Numbered from the stretch's first letter, positions 25,377 through 34,010 are shown. The stretch: 64,000 bases of DNA from Thermohalobaculum sp963822985 (GCA_963822985.1 CAWGJU010000010.1:372001-436000), one strand, 5' to 3'. Notes: generated by a model not told the origin, from the letters alone. Program-made: numbers and translations.

Positions 25377-26216
25377 CTATCCGACGAAAGCGCGCTCGAC
25401 GACGTATTCGGCGGGCCGGTTGTTGGCGCCCTCGGTCATGCCGGCGGCGTCGAGCAGCGCCTTGGTGTCCTTCAGGAAATCCATCGAGCCGCAGATCATG
25501 CCGCGGTCAACGGCGGGGTCGAGCGGCGGCAGGCCGAGATCGGCGAACAGCTTGCCCGAGGTCATCAGGTCGGTGATCCGGCCCATCCGCCCGGTCTGCT
25601 CGCGCGTCGTCGTGGCGTAATGCGTCAGGCGCGCCGACGCCTCCTCGCCGACCAGCGGGTCCTCGCGCGTCTTCGCCACGGTCTCGAAGCCATAGGAAAG
25701 CTCGGCCTCGAGCCGGCAGGTGTGGCAGAGGATGACCCGGCCGAACTTCTCATAGGTCTCAGGGTCGCGGATCAGCGAGGCGAAGGGCGCGATGCCCGTG
25801 CCCGTGGAGAACAGCCACAGCCGCTCGCCCGGCGTGAGCGCGTCGTTGACCAGCGTGCCCGTCGGCTTCTTGCGCATCAGCACGGTGTCGCCAGGGCTGA
25901 TCTTCTGCAGGTGCTCGGTCAGGGGTCCGCCGGCAACCTTGATCGAGAAGAACTCGAGCTCCTCGTCCCAGCTGGGCGAGGCGATCGAATAGGCGCGGAA
26001 GACGGGCTTCTCGGCATTCGGCAGGCCGATCATCACGAACTCGCCCGAGCGGAAGCGGAAGCTTGCCGGCCGCGTCATGCGGAAGGCGAACAGCCTGTCG
26101 GTGTAATGCTTCACCTCGGTGACGGTCTCGGCAAAGCAGCCCGCCGGGACGGCGAACTCGGTGTCCTCGCCGGTCTCGCTATTGATGGTCTCGCTATTGA
26201 CGGCGGGCATCGACAT
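25377..26216 (-). CDS. fpr: Ferredoxin/flavodoxin-NADP+ reductase
   Basis: A 279-residue cytoplasmic FAD flavoprotein passing electrons between NADPH and ferredoxin or flavodoxin. The FAD-binding motif is FRAYSIASPSW (R-x-Y-S, ~85), GGPLTEHLQ follows, then LFSTGTGIAPFASLIRDPETYEKF (NADP-ribose motif), LCHTCR, and GMICGSMDFLKDTKALLDAAG. The C-terminal EYVVERAFVG is typical of alphaproteobacterial bacterial-type Fpr. Most homologues are ~257 residues; here the N-terminus carries ~20 extra residues including a tandem duplication (NSETINSETGE). I start at ATG 26216 (MSMPAVNSET); a longer start at 26249 is also open. Confidence 0.92.
   Translation of the reverse strand: MSMPAVNSETINSETGEDTEFAVPAGCFAETVTEVKHYTDRLFAFRMTRPASFRFRSGEFVMIGLPNAEKPVFRAYSIASPSWDEELEFFSIKVAGGPLTEHLQKISPGDTVLMRKKPTGTLVNDALTPGERLWLFSTGTGIAPFASLIRDPETYEKFGRVILCHTCRLEAELSYGFETVAKTREDPLVGEEASARLTHYATTTREQTGRMGRITDLMTSGKLFADLGLPPLDPAVDRGMICGSMDFLKDTKALLDAAGMTEGANNRPAEYVVERAFVG
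26175..26204. repeat. 15-bp tandem duplication inside fpr
   Basis: Two adjacent 15-bp copies (TCTCGCTATTGATGG at 26175-26189 and TCTCGCTATTGACGG at 26190-26204) differ at one base. On the coding strand they encode a repeated S-E-T-I/S-E-T-G near the N-terminus of Fpr. The unit keeps the frame. Confidence 0.8.
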
Positions 26217-26346
26217 CTCGCAGCCTTCCTGGCCTCGGGCCTGATCCAATCCGGGGTCCGGTCGGGGAATTTCACATGGGCCGGTATATCGTTTGCGTGC
26301 AAAGAGAACTCAAGCGGTAAAATATGCGCGGGTTCCGGAGAGCGGG

Positions 26347-28491
26347 ATGGCGAAGGGCGACGGGGCGGGGGTCGGGACGGGGATCGGGACGGGGATCGGG
26401 ACGGGGATCGCCGGGATCGACGTCGGCGGCACCTTCACCGATCTCGTGCTGCTGGACCAGCACGCACGCACGGTGCGGCTGGCCAAGGTGCCGACGACGC
26501 CGCGCAACCAGGCCGAGGGGTTCCTGGCCGCGCTGGACGCGGCCGGCGCCGACCCGGCCGTGATCGAGCTGATCGTGCATGGCACGACCACGACGACGAA
26601 CGCGGTGCTGGAGCGGCGCCTGGCGCGCACCGGGCTGATCACCACGCAAGGCTTCCGCGACGTGCTCGAGCTCGGCCGGCGCACGCGGCCGCAGCCCTAT
26701 GGCATGACCGGGCGCTTTCGCCCGGTCATCCCGCGCGACCTGCGCCTCGAGGTGCCCGAGCGGATGGACGCGTCCGGCGCCGTGCTGGTGCCGCTCGACG
26801 AGGCGGCGGTGCGCGCGGCCGTGGCCCGGCTGCTCGAGGCCGGCTGCGAGAGCCTGGTGATCCACTTCCTCCATGCCTATGCCAACCCGAGCCACGAGCG
26901 GCGGGCGGCCGAGATCGCGGCAGAGATCTGGCCGAACGACCACATCACCATGGGCCATGCGCTGCTGAGCGAAAGCCGCGAATTCGAGCGCGGCGTCACG
27001 GCGGCCGTCAACGCCTCGGTGCAGCCGCTGCTGCAGCGCTATGTCGCGCGGCTGGCCGAGCGGCTGGCGGCGCGCGGCTACCGGCGCGAGGTGCTGGTGA
27101 TGAACGGCAATGGCGGCATGGTCTCGGCCTCCACCGTCGCGCGCGAGGCGGCCAAGACGGTGATGTCGGGCCCGGCCTCGGGCGTCATCGCCGCCGCCTA
27201 TACCGGCCGTCGGGCCGGCGTCGAGAACCTCATCACCTACGACATGGGCGGCACCTCGACGGATGTCGCGCTGATCAGGGGCGCGGTGCCGGCGGTCTCG
27301 AACGAGATCGAGCTGGAATACGCCATGCCGATCCACGTGCCGATGGTCGACGTGCGCTCGATCGGCGCCGGCGGCGGCTCGATCGCGCGGGTCGACGCCG
27401 GCGGGACTGCTGCAGGTCGGGCCCGAGAGCGCCGGCGCCGACCCTGGGCCGATCTGCTATGGCAGGGGCGGGACCGAGCCCACCATCTCGGACGCCAACC
27501 TGCTGCTCGGCCGGCTGAACCCCGCGGGCCTGCTGGCGGTGGAGACGCCCGTGCCGCTGGAGCGGGTGCGCGACGTCTTCGCCGAGAGGCTCGGGCGCCC
27601 GCTCGGCCTGTCGCCCGAGGACGCGGCCGCCGCCGTGCTGCGCGTCGCCAATGCACGCATGGCGGGCGCGGTGCGGATGGTGTCGATCTCGCTCGGCGCC
27701 GATCCGCGCGACTTCGCCCTCTTCGCCTTCGGCGGCGCGGGGCCGCTGCACGCCTGCGCGCTGGCCCGCGAGCTCGGCATCCCGCGCGTGCTGATCCCGG
27801 CACGGCCCGGCATCACCAACGCGCTCGGCTGTGTCGTCGCCGACCTGCGCCACGACTTCGTCAACACGGTCAACCGGCCGCTGGAGCTGGCCGATCTCGA
27901 CGCCGTGCACGCCATCTTCGCCCGGCAGGAGGCCGAGGGGCGGCGGCTGATCGGCGAGGAGACGGTCGCCGTCGAGTCGGTCGAGGTGCTGTGCAGCGCC
28001 GACATGAAGTTCGTCGGCCAGACGCACCAGCTGCGCGTGCCGCTGGCCGCCGGGAATCGGGCGGCCGGCCCAGCCGCGCCGCGATGCAGGCGGCCTTCGA
28101 GCGGGTTTATCGCGCGCGCTTCCATGTCGAGCTGCCCGAGATCCGGGCGGCGATCGTCAACCTCAACTGCTCGGTGATCGGCCGGCGACCTGAAGTGGAC
28201 CTCTCGGCGCTGATCGACGGGCGCGAGCGGCAGGCAACCTTGCGCGCGGCCGAGACGGGCCGGCGGCGCGTCCGCTTCGGCGCGGACTGGCACGAGACGC
28301 CCGTCTACCGGCGCGACCGGCTGCCCCTCGGCGCCGAGCTGGCGGGTCCGGCGATCGTCGAGCAGCTGGACGCGACATGCGTGATCGAACCGGGCGACCG
28401 CGCCACCCAGGACGGCGACGGCAACCTGCTGGTGACGCTCGGCGCCGTGGTCGAGCGGCGCGAGCCGGCCGTCGCGGGGATGATGCCATGA
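26347..28491 (+). CDS. hyuA: Hydantoinase/oxoprolinase subunit A, interrupted by two frameshifts
   Basis: The ASKHA-fold ATPase subunit of the hydantoinase/5-oxoprolinase/acetone-carboxylase family, paired with the adjacent HyuB. Seen: GIDVGGTFTDLVLLDQ (phosphate-1 loop, ~20), HGTTTTTNAVLERR (~80), RRTRPQPYGMTGRF, ITYDMGGTSTDVALI (~300) and later FGGAGPLHACALARELGIP. The reading frame breaks twice: an extra A at 27406 (GGG|A|CTG) shifts it, and a missing base near 28050 restores it, so the middle part is read in the +1 frame. Both ends and the middle match the family, so this is one gene of ~714 residues, probably with sequence errors. A 12-bp tandem repeat makes a Gly-rich stretch just before the ATPase motif. 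It overlaps hyuB by ATGA. Confidence 0.85.
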   Translation: MAKGDGAGVGTGIGTGIGTGIAGIDVGGTFTDLVLLDQHARTVRLAKVPTTPRNQAEGFLAALDAAGADPAVIELIVHGTTTTTNAVLERRLARTGLITTQGFRDVLELGRRTRPQPYGMTGRFRPVIPRDLRLEVPERMDASGAVLVPLDEAAVRAAVARLLEAGCESLVIHFLHAYANPSHERRAAEIAAEIWPNDHITMGHALLSESREFERGVTAAVNASVQPLLQRYVARLAERLAARGYRREVLVMNGNGGMVSASTVAREAAKTVMSGPASGVIAAAYTGRRAGVENLITYDMGGTSTDVALIRGAVPAVSNEIELEYAMPIHVPMVDVRSIGAGGGSIARVDAGGTAAGRARERRRRPWADLLWQGRDRAHHLGRQPAARPAEPRGPAGGGDARAAGAGARRLRREARAPARPVARGRGRRRAARRQCTHGGRGADGVDLARRRSARLRPLRLRRRGAAARLRAGPRARHPARADPGTARHHQRARLCRRRPAPRLRQHGQPAAGAGRSRRRARHLRPAGGRGAAADRRGDGRRRVGRGAVQRRHEVRRPDAPAARAAGRRESGGRPSRAAMQAAFERVYRARFHVELPEIRAAIVNLNCSVIGRRPEVDLSALIDGRERQATLRAAETGRRRVRFGADWHETPVYRRDRLPLGAELAGPAIVEQLDATCVIEPGDRATQDGDGNLLVTLGAVVERREPAVAGMMP
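26374..26409 (+). repeat. 12-bp tandem repeat, three exact copies, inside hyuA
   Basis: The unit GGGACGGGGATC occurs at 26374-26385, 26386-26397 and 26398-26409, preceded by a degenerate copy. It encodes a G-T-G-I repeat immediately before the GIDVGGTFTD motif, so it lengthens the N-terminus without touching the active site. Copy number could vary by slippage. Confidence 0.85.
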
Positions 28492-30215
28492 GTCTCGACA
28501 GGACCGATCTCGACCCGATCACGCTCAGCGTCATCCAGGCGGGGCTCGGCCAGGTCTGCGCCGAGATGGACCTCAGCTTCAGCCGTGCCGCCTTTTCCCA
28601 GATCATCGCCGAGGCGAACGACCGGGCGGACGGCATCTACTCGGCCGAGGACGGGTCGCTGATCGCGCAGGGCATCGACGGGCTGCCGGTCTTCGTCGGC
28701 GTCATGCAGTCCTCGACGCGCACCCTCATCCAGCGCATCGGCGACGGGCTGACCGAGGCGCCAGAGCCCGGCGACATCTACATCGTCAACGACCCCTATC
28801 TCGGCGGCACGCACCTGATGGACGTGCGCTTCGCCATGCCGGTGTTCAGGCAGGGCCGCATCTTCTGCTGGCTGTCGAACACCGGGCACTGGCCGGATAT
28901 CGGCGGCACGGTGCCGGGCGGCTTCTCCGCCTCGGCCACATCCGTCGAGCAGGAGGGTCTGCGCCTGCCGCCGGTCAAGCTCTTCCGGCGCGGCGAGCTG
29001 GTGCGCGAGATCTGGCAGATCATCACCTCGAACATCCGCGTGGCGGACCAGCGGATCGGCGACGTCAAGGCGCAGGCCGCGGCGCTGCTGGTCGGCGGGG
29101 CGCGGTTGGTCGAGCTGCTCGACCGCTATGGCGACGCGACGATCAAGGCGGCCGTGGCAGAGCTCCGCCGGCGCGATGCAGCGCAGATGCGCGCCTTCGT
29201 CGCCACCATCCCGGATGGCGAGTACCGCTCGACCGCCATCGTCAACTCGGACGGGGTGGTGAACGAGCCGCTGGAGATCAACCTGACCGTCACAAAGGCC
29301 GGCACGGACCTGAATTTCGACTTCTTGCGCTCCTCACCGCCCTGCCAGGGGCCGATGAACTGCGTCTTCGCCACGACCGAGAGCGCCGTCTTCCTGGCGA
29401 TCCGCCACATATTCCCCGAGGTGCCGCTCAGCGCCGGCGCCTTCGAGCCGCTGCACGTCGCGCGCCCCGAGGGCACCTTCCTCGACGCGCACTATCCGCG
29501 CCCGGTCTCGGGCTGCGCCGCCGAGGTCAGCCAGCGGGTGGCCGAATCGGTCTTCCTGGCGCTGGCCGAAGCCCTGCCCCAGCGGGTGACCGCGGCGCCC
29601 GCCGGCACCTCGGGCAATTTCGCGCTGGGCGGCTGGGACCCGGAGGGCGTCGGCGGAGGCGGCCGAGCCTATGTCATGTACCAGCTCTCGGGCGGCGGGC
29701 ATGGCGGCGCCTGGGACCATGACGGGCTGGCGAACGCCTGCTCGACGATCGGCATTTCCAAGGCGCCGCCGATCGAGATCATGGAGCAGCAGTTCCCGGT
29801 CCTCTATCGCCGCTGGGCGCTGCGCGAGGGCTCGGGCGGCGCGGGCAGGCACCGCGGCGGCATGGGCGTCGCCTACGAGATCGAGCTGCGCCGCGGCGAG
29901 GCGCGGGCGAGCTTCGTCATGGAGCACGGCCGCGTCGGCCCGCCAGGCGTGCTGGGCGGCGGCGACGGCGCGCCGAACACGGTCGAGGTGATCCGCGACC
30001 GCCAGGTGCACGTGCCGCCGCACCTGTCCAAGGAGCAGGACATCCCCGTCAAGGCCGGCGACAGCGTGCGCGTCGGCACGCCGGGCGGCGGCGGCTATGG
30101 AGACCCGCGCCAGCGCGACCCCGCCGCCGTCGCCGAGGATGTCCGACTCGGCTACTACACGGCCGAGGAAGCGGCGCGCCTCTTCGGCGTCGCCACGCCG
30201 CGCGCGGCGGAGTAG
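28488..30215 (+). CDS. hyuB: Hydantoinase/oxoprolinase subunit B
   Basis: A 575-residue partner of HyuA. Seen: DPITLSVIQAGLGQVCAEMDLSFSRAAFS (~8-36), DIYIVNDPYLGGTHLMDV (~98-115), SNTGHWPDIGG, AGTSGNFALGG, and the Gly-rich stretches SGGGHGGAWDHDG and REGSGGAGRHRGGMG near the C-terminus, all typical of HyuB/HydB. The ATG overlaps the hyuA stop (ATGA), so translation is coupled. Family knowledge: the complex opens cyclic amides such as hydantoins or 5-oxoproline using ATP; the substrate here is undetermined. This subunit, unlike hyuA, has an intact frame. Confidence 0.93.
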   Translation: MSLDRTDLDPITLSVIQAGLGQVCAEMDLSFSRAAFSQIIAEANDRADGIYSAEDGSLIAQGIDGLPVFVGVMQSSTRTLIQRIGDGLTEAPEPGDIYIVNDPYLGGTHLMDVRFAMPVFRQGRIFCWLSNTGHWPDIGGTVPGGFSASATSVEQEGLRLPPVKLFRRGELVREIWQIITSNIRVADQRIGDVKAQAAALLVGGARLVELLDRYGDATIKAAVAELRRRDAAQMRAFVATIPDGEYRSTAIVNSDGVVNEPLEINLTVTKAGTDLNFDFLRSSPPCQGPMNCVFATTESAVFLAIRHIFPEVPLSAGAFEPLHVARPEGTFLDAHYPRPVSGCAAEVSQRVAESVFLALAEALPQRVTAAPAGTSGNFALGGWDPEGVGGGGRAYVMYQLSGGGHGGAWDHDGLANACSTIGISKAPPIEIMEQQFPVLYRRWALREGSGGAGRHRGGMGVAYEIELRRGEARASFVMEHGRVGPPGVLGGGDGAPNTVEVIRDRQVHVPPHLSKEQDIPVKAGDSVRVGTPGGGGYGDPRQRDPAAVAEDVRLGYYTAEEAARLFGVATPRAAE

Positions 30216-30258
30216 TCCGCTCGGCGCCGTCAGTCCCGGCGAGCCAAGGAGGTCCCGG

Positions 30259-31035
30259 ATGCCCTACCAGACGATCGAATACGGCGTGGAAGACGCCGTC
30301 GCCACCATCCGGTTGAATCGGCCGGACAAGATGAACGCGCTGAGCGCCGCAATGCGGCGCGAGTTGATCGACGCGCTTTCCCGGGCGCCCGAGGAAGCGC
30401 GGGCCCTGATCATCATAGGCAATGGCGGCGGCTTCTGCGCCGGCCAGGACCTCGGCGACGTCAGGTCCTTAGGCGATCTCGACCTTCACCAGGTGCTGCG
30501 CGACGAGTACGAGCCGCTGCTGAAGCTGATCTACGACTGCCCGGTGCCGACGATCTGCGCCGTCAACGGCGCGGCGGCGGGCGCGGGCGCGAACCTGGCG
30601 CTGGGCGCCGACATCGTCATCGCGGCGCGCTCGGCCAGCTTTCTGCAGGCCTTCGCGCGGATCGGCCTCATCCCGGATGCCGGCGGCACCTACTGGCTGC
30701 CCCGGCTGGTCGGCCAGGCGCGCGCCATGGGCATGGCCCTGCTGGCCGAGCCCGTCCCGGCCGAGACGGCGGCCGAGTGGGGCCTGATCTGGGAGGTCGT
30801 GGACGACGACGCGCTGGAGAGCCGCGCCGCCGAGCTGGCGCGCCGGCTGGCCGGCGGGCCGACCGTCGCCTACCGCCTCATCAAGCAGGCGCTGCGCGCG
30901 AGCCCCGGCAACACCTTGCCCGAGCAGCTCGAGCTCGAGGCGACCCTGCAGGCCGAGGCGGGAGCCACGCGCGACTTCATGGAGGGCGTCATGGCCTTCC
31001 TGCAAAAGCGCAGCGCCAGCTTCGAGGGCCGCTGA
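30259..31035 (+). CDS. Enoyl-CoA hydratase/isomerase, PaaG-like
   Basis: A 258-residue crotonase-fold enzyme. Family signatures: IRLNRPDKMNALSAAM (~17-32), GGGFCAGQDLGDV (oxyanion hole, ~64-76), NGAAAGAGANLALGADIVIA (~107-126), and FARIGLIPDAGGTYWLPRLVG with Asp at the PaaG-type catalytic position (~140). The GQDL and PDAGGTYWLPR wording is closest to PaaG (phenylacetyl-CoA epoxide isomerase), but no other paa genes are nearby, so a general 2-enoyl-CoA role is possible. A perfect AAGGAGG ribosome-binding site (30246-30252) fixes the start; the frame is open upstream into hyuB and was not used. It lies 43 nt after hyuB and is probably co-transcribed. Confidence 0.88.
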   Translation: MPYQTIEYGVEDAVATIRLNRPDKMNALSAAMRRELIDALSRAPEEARALIIIGNGGGFCAGQDLGDVRSLGDLDLHQVLRDEYEPLLKLIYDCPVPTICAVNGAAAGAGANLALGADIVIAARSASFLQAFARIGLIPDAGGTYWLPRLVGQARAMGMALLAEPVPAETAAEWGLIWEVVDDDALESRAAELARRLAGGPTVAYRLIKQALRASPGNTLPEQLELEATLQAEAGATRDFMEGVMAFLQKRSASFEGR

Positions 31036-31101
31036 GCGGCGGCGAAGCGGCACGGGAGGCCGGTGAGCCCATCGGGGCGGAACCTGACGTCGAGCGGCAT
31101 G

Positions 31102-32031
31102 TCACTGCGCGGCGCTCTCGGCGAGGGCGAATGACGAGAGCAGGTGCCTGCGGGCGACCTGCGCAACCGTGGAAGACAGCGCTTTCATGATCTCGCTGTC
31201 CGGCGTGGTCGCCTGCCAGTACAGGGGCACGATCACCGACGCTCCGGGCATCAACTCGATCAGAGATCCTTCCTCGAAATAGGTGTCGACGGAGGATCGG
31301 GGCACCACCCCCCAGCCGGTACCGTTCAGGCAGCAGGCCAGATACCCGGAAAAGGAAGGCACAAGATGGCCCCTGAGGCGCGCCGAGGCGCCGAAGGCGT
31401 TTACCAACCACTGATTCACCAACATGTCCTTCCGATCGAAGACGAGGTGCGGCGAGTTCAGAAGGGTTTCGAGAGACGGTCCTTCGGGGAAATGCTCGGC
31501 CGAGAAGGCCGGGGTCGCGGCGCCCACATACGCCATCGATCCCAATGGGATGCGACGACAGCCCGGAAGAGGAATCGACTGCGTCGTGACCGCAGCCAGC
31601 GCTTCGCCGCTCTGCAATCTCTCGGCAGTGTGCTCCTGGTCGTCGGGAACGATGTCGAAGATCAGATTCAGCTTTGATCCCGCCTGCTTGACGAGCTCCG
31701 GGAACCAGGTCGCCAGGCTGTCGCTGTTCACCGCGACCCGAATGACCGCCGGCTGATCCGAAGAGGCGCTATCGACCGTCGACAAGCTCTTCCGAAGATC
31801 ATGCTCCAGCAGGTGCACCTGGTCGAGATGCCGGCACAGCTTCTGACCGTGGTCCGTCGGCACGCAGGGACGACCGCGTACAACCAGAATGACGCCCGTC
31901 CTCTCCTCGAGCAGCTTCACACGCTGGCTGACCGCAGACTGGCTGATATTCAGCGACCGCGCTGCCGCCTCGAAGCTGCCCTCTCGGACGATCGCCGCCA
32001 GCGCCTCCAGAAGGGGGTACTCGTATTGCAT
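31102..32031 (-). CDS. LysR-family transcriptional regulator, ArgP/LysG type
   Basis: A 309-residue DNA-binding regulator. Residues ~3-62 are the winged helix-turn-helix (SFEAAARSLNISQSAVSQRVKLLEERTG), followed by an effector domain beginning IRVAVNSDSLATWFPELV (~97), RLQSGEALAAVTTQ and LYWQATTPDSEIMKALS. The NADSLATW, R-L-x-x-G-E-x-x-A-A-V and LYWH/Q patterns are specific to ArgP/LysG, which senses lysine or arginine and normally controls an adjacent LysE/ArgO exporter. Here the divergent neighbour is a desaturase instead. It begins 297 nt from the desaturase start; a perfect inverted repeat lies 17 nt upstream of its ATG. Codon use is more A/T-rich than the surroundings. Confidence 0.9.
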   Translation of the reverse strand: MQYEYPLLEALAAIVREGSFEAAARSLNISQSAVSQRVKLLEERTGVILVVRGRPCVPTDHGQKLCRHLDQVHLLEHDLRKSLSTVDSASSDQPAVIRVAVNSDSLATWFPELVKQAGSKLNLIFDIVPDDQEHTAERLQSGEALAAVTTQSIPLPGCRRIPLGSMAYVGAATPAFSAEHFPEGPSLETLLNSPHLVFDRKDMLVNQWLVNAFGASARLRGHLVPSFSGYLACCLNGTGWGVVPRSSVDTYFEEGSLIELMPGASVIVPLYWQATTPDSEIMKALSSTVAQVARRHLLSSFALAESAAQ

Positions 32032-32047
32032 CTGCGCCCGGACTGCT

Positions 32048-32064
32048 CATTAGCTTCTCTAATG
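32048..32064. promoter_or_regulatory. Inverted repeat, candidate operator of the ArgP-like regulator
   Basis: CATTAG (32048-32053) and CTAATG (32059-32064) form a perfect 6-bp inverted repeat with a 5-bp spacer, just upstream of the regulator's ATG. A further CATTAG half-site lies at 32134-32139. A dyad containing T and A in such an interrupted palindrome is what LysR proteins bind between divergent genes. Assignment to this regulator is inference from position. Confidence 0.5.
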
Positions 32065-32328
32065 ACAAACATGATCGTTTAGCGGCCAGCAAAAGTCCGC
32101 ACAAGAAAAAAGGCGATTGTCCCGAACAGTCCTCATTAGAACCGCTGATGCTTCATAAGTAACTTTCATGCGATATGCGCGCTGGCGGCGCGAGCGGCCA
32201 ATGGGTGGGTTTCAGGTCACTCATCCGGAGATTTTAAGCCGTCCTCCAATTTCTACCATGTTTGCAACACGAACGCGCCTTCTTCCGCAGGTTGTTTCCG
32301 CTCGGACCTAACCTAAGGAGGATTGATC

Positions 32329-33321
32329 ATGTCCGGAAAGAGTGTCCGTCAGCATTTCATTAAAGAATTCCGTGTCCTGAGACGAAATAGCGAGGCAATC
32401 GCCGCGTTAACCTTTTCATCCTACATCGCCCAGATCTTGATCTCGGTGGCCTTGGGGTACTGGCTCCTGCAATTACCTTGGTCACTCGGCGCCGGAGTGA
32501 TGCTGGCCTCGCTGGCGCTGTTTACGGGAACGCGGGTCAGGGGCCTCAACAACATCCTACACGAGTGCTCGCATTTCTCATTCTGCGAGTCTCGTAAGGG
32601 AAATATTCTGTTCGGGAGGATCTGCGCCTCCATGCTCCTTAACTGTTTTCGAGACTACCGCGAGGAGCACCTGAGCCATCACGCGCACCTCGGCGACTAC
32701 GACAACGACCAGGACTTCCAGCGCCTCCGCAAGCTTCGACTCGAGGATCCGCTGACCGCCGGGACCGTGCTGCGGCATGTGCTCACCGCCCTGTCAGGGC
32801 GGCATCTCCCCTACTACGTTACCGTCAATCTCCGGCCCGGAGACGGCGAAGGCTTCCGCATCCTGAAGCTTGCGCTCGTCGCGGCCGCGACAGGATTCCT
32901 CCTCGTGGCGCCCGTGGAGGCGGTCATCCTCGTCTGGCTGCCGTTCCTTTGGATATACCCGGCGATCAATTACCTGACGGATTGCATCGACCATGGCGGT
33001 CTGATCGACGCGGGGGACGAGCTGGAGGCGTCGCGCAACCTGCCACTCCCAAAGCAGCTTCGCGTGTTGCTGTTTCCGCGCAACGATTGCTACCATCTGG
33101 TGCATCATCTGTTCCCGCAGGTTCCGACCGATCATCTCGGGCTCTGCCATGAGCGCCTGCTGTCCCATCCGGAATACCGGGAGCGCGCCGAAGCACCGGT
33201 CCTCGGGCGCGGCTTGGCAGGTCGGGCTGATGATGCGGCGACGCAGATTGGGACTGCCGTGACAGACCATGGCGATCGGCTCGCGAGGCGCCTTGCGTCT
33301 GCTGCGGGACCCGGCAACTGA
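32329..33321 (+). CDS. Membrane fatty acid desaturase/hydroxylase-like protein
   Basis: A 330-residue integral membrane diiron enzyme. Three histidine boxes are in place: HECSH (His78-82), HLSHHAH (114-120) and HLVHH (256-260), with hydrophobic segments at ~28-65 and ~185-225. Such enzymes use O2 to desaturate or hydroxylate acyl chains, carotenoids or sphingoid bases; the closest type cannot be decided by eye. The ATG at 32329 follows a perfect AGGAGG (32317-32322). The C-terminal ~50 residues after the third box (LGRGLAGRADDAATQIGTAVTDHG) look non-conserved. It is divergent from an ArgP-like regulator, in a region with more A/T-rich codons. Confidence 0.85.
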   Translation: MSGKSVRQHFIKEFRVLRRNSEAIAALTFSSYIAQILISVALGYWLLQLPWSLGAGVMLASLALFTGTRVRGLNNILHECSHFSFCESRKGNILFGRICASMLLNCFRDYREEHLSHHAHLGDYDNDQDFQRLRKLRLEDPLTAGTVLRHVLTALSGRHLPYYVTVNLRPGDGEGFRILKLALVAAATGFLLVAPVEAVILVWLPFLWIYPAINYLTDCIDHGGLIDAGDELEASRNLPLPKQLRVLLFPRNDCYHLVHHLFPQVPTDHLGLCHERLLSHPEYRERAEAPVLGRGLAGRADDAATQIGTAVTDHGDRLARRLASAAGPGN

Positions 33322-33575
33322 ACTCCGCGTGCGGCAGTGCGGAGGGATCCGATTGGCGCGCCGAGGCGCCTGGATGTAAAATCCTCGAAGCCCTCCGGCT
33401 TCTCACCCGCGGGCCGGTCGCGATTGCCTCAAGGACCCTCTGCACGTGAGCGGAGGGCGCCACCGTCTGGGCGCAGCGCGAGCGCCGCTTGGGACATCGA
33501 CCTGCCGGACTGCGCGCCTCGCGCAGCCTGGCTGCAAGGGACCTCGACGTTTTCTGGTCTGCGCGATTAACCCGG

Positions 33576-33878
33576 TCACAGACCCGGAATCGCTCCGTCT
33601 ACCCCGATACACACATAGTTTTTGTCCATCGACTTGCGCTGGACGACGGCGTCGACGGTCCCGCCGTCCTCGAGCCGCAGCGTCACGTTCTGGCCCACAG
33701 CCGCATGCCGAAGCACAAGATCGTCGCCCCACAATGTCCCGCCAGCGACGATCTTGTCGCACAGCGTGTCTTGGTAGATTCGGATGGAGTACCAGACTTC
33801 GCCGCAATAGAGGCCGCCCGCCAAGAGCGCGCTGCCGCCTTCGAGATTCCCTCGATAGACGATGCTACTCATGAGCAT
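33576..33878 (-). CDS. Hypothetical protein, about 100 residues
   Basis: A short open frame whose translation looks protein-like (SALLAGGLYCGEVWYSIRIYQ, then NVTLRLEDGGTVDAVVQRKSMD), with charged and hydrophobic residues in a beta-strand-like alternation rather than the Arg/Ala/Pro bias of antisense frames here. Two starts are possible, ATG at 33878 or 33872; neither has a strong ribosome-binding site. I do not recognise a family and see no signal peptide. It is convergent with the desaturase, 254 nt away. Confidence 0.5.
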   Translation of the reverse strand: MLMSSIVYRGNLEGGSALLAGGLYCGEVWYSIRIYQDTLCDKIVAGGTLWGDDLVLRHAAVGQNVTLRLEDGGTVDAVVQRKSMDKNYVCIGVDGAIPGL

Positions 33879-33945
33879 CGGTCATAGCGAAACGACCGCT
33901 GTCTTCACCTGGAGCGGCTTGCCGGAGGTGGAGCTTCATAGCCGG

Positions 33946-34010
33946 ATTATCTCGGCTGGGATTATCTCGGCTGGGCAGAGGTCTTGAGTGGCGAAGTCTT
34001 GAGTGGAGAA
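33946..34010. repeat. Two consecutive 15-bp tandem duplications
   Basis: ATTATCTCGGCTGGG occurs twice in a row (33946-33960 and 33961-33975, exact). Five bases later a different 15-mer, GTCTTGAGTGG(C/A)GAA, also occurs twice (33981-33995 and 33996-34010, one mismatch). They are non-coding as far as I can see. Confidence 0.85.

Noticed and set aside
26347..28491. Two separate hyuA genes or a genuine pseudogene
   Set aside because: The +1 and -1 shifts compensate and all domain blocks are present once and in order, with an intact coupled hyuB; sequence error is simpler.
30259..31035. A phenylacetate degradation (paa) cluster
   Set aside because: Only one PaaG-like gene is present; neighbouring genes belong to the hydantoinase family and a LysR regulator.
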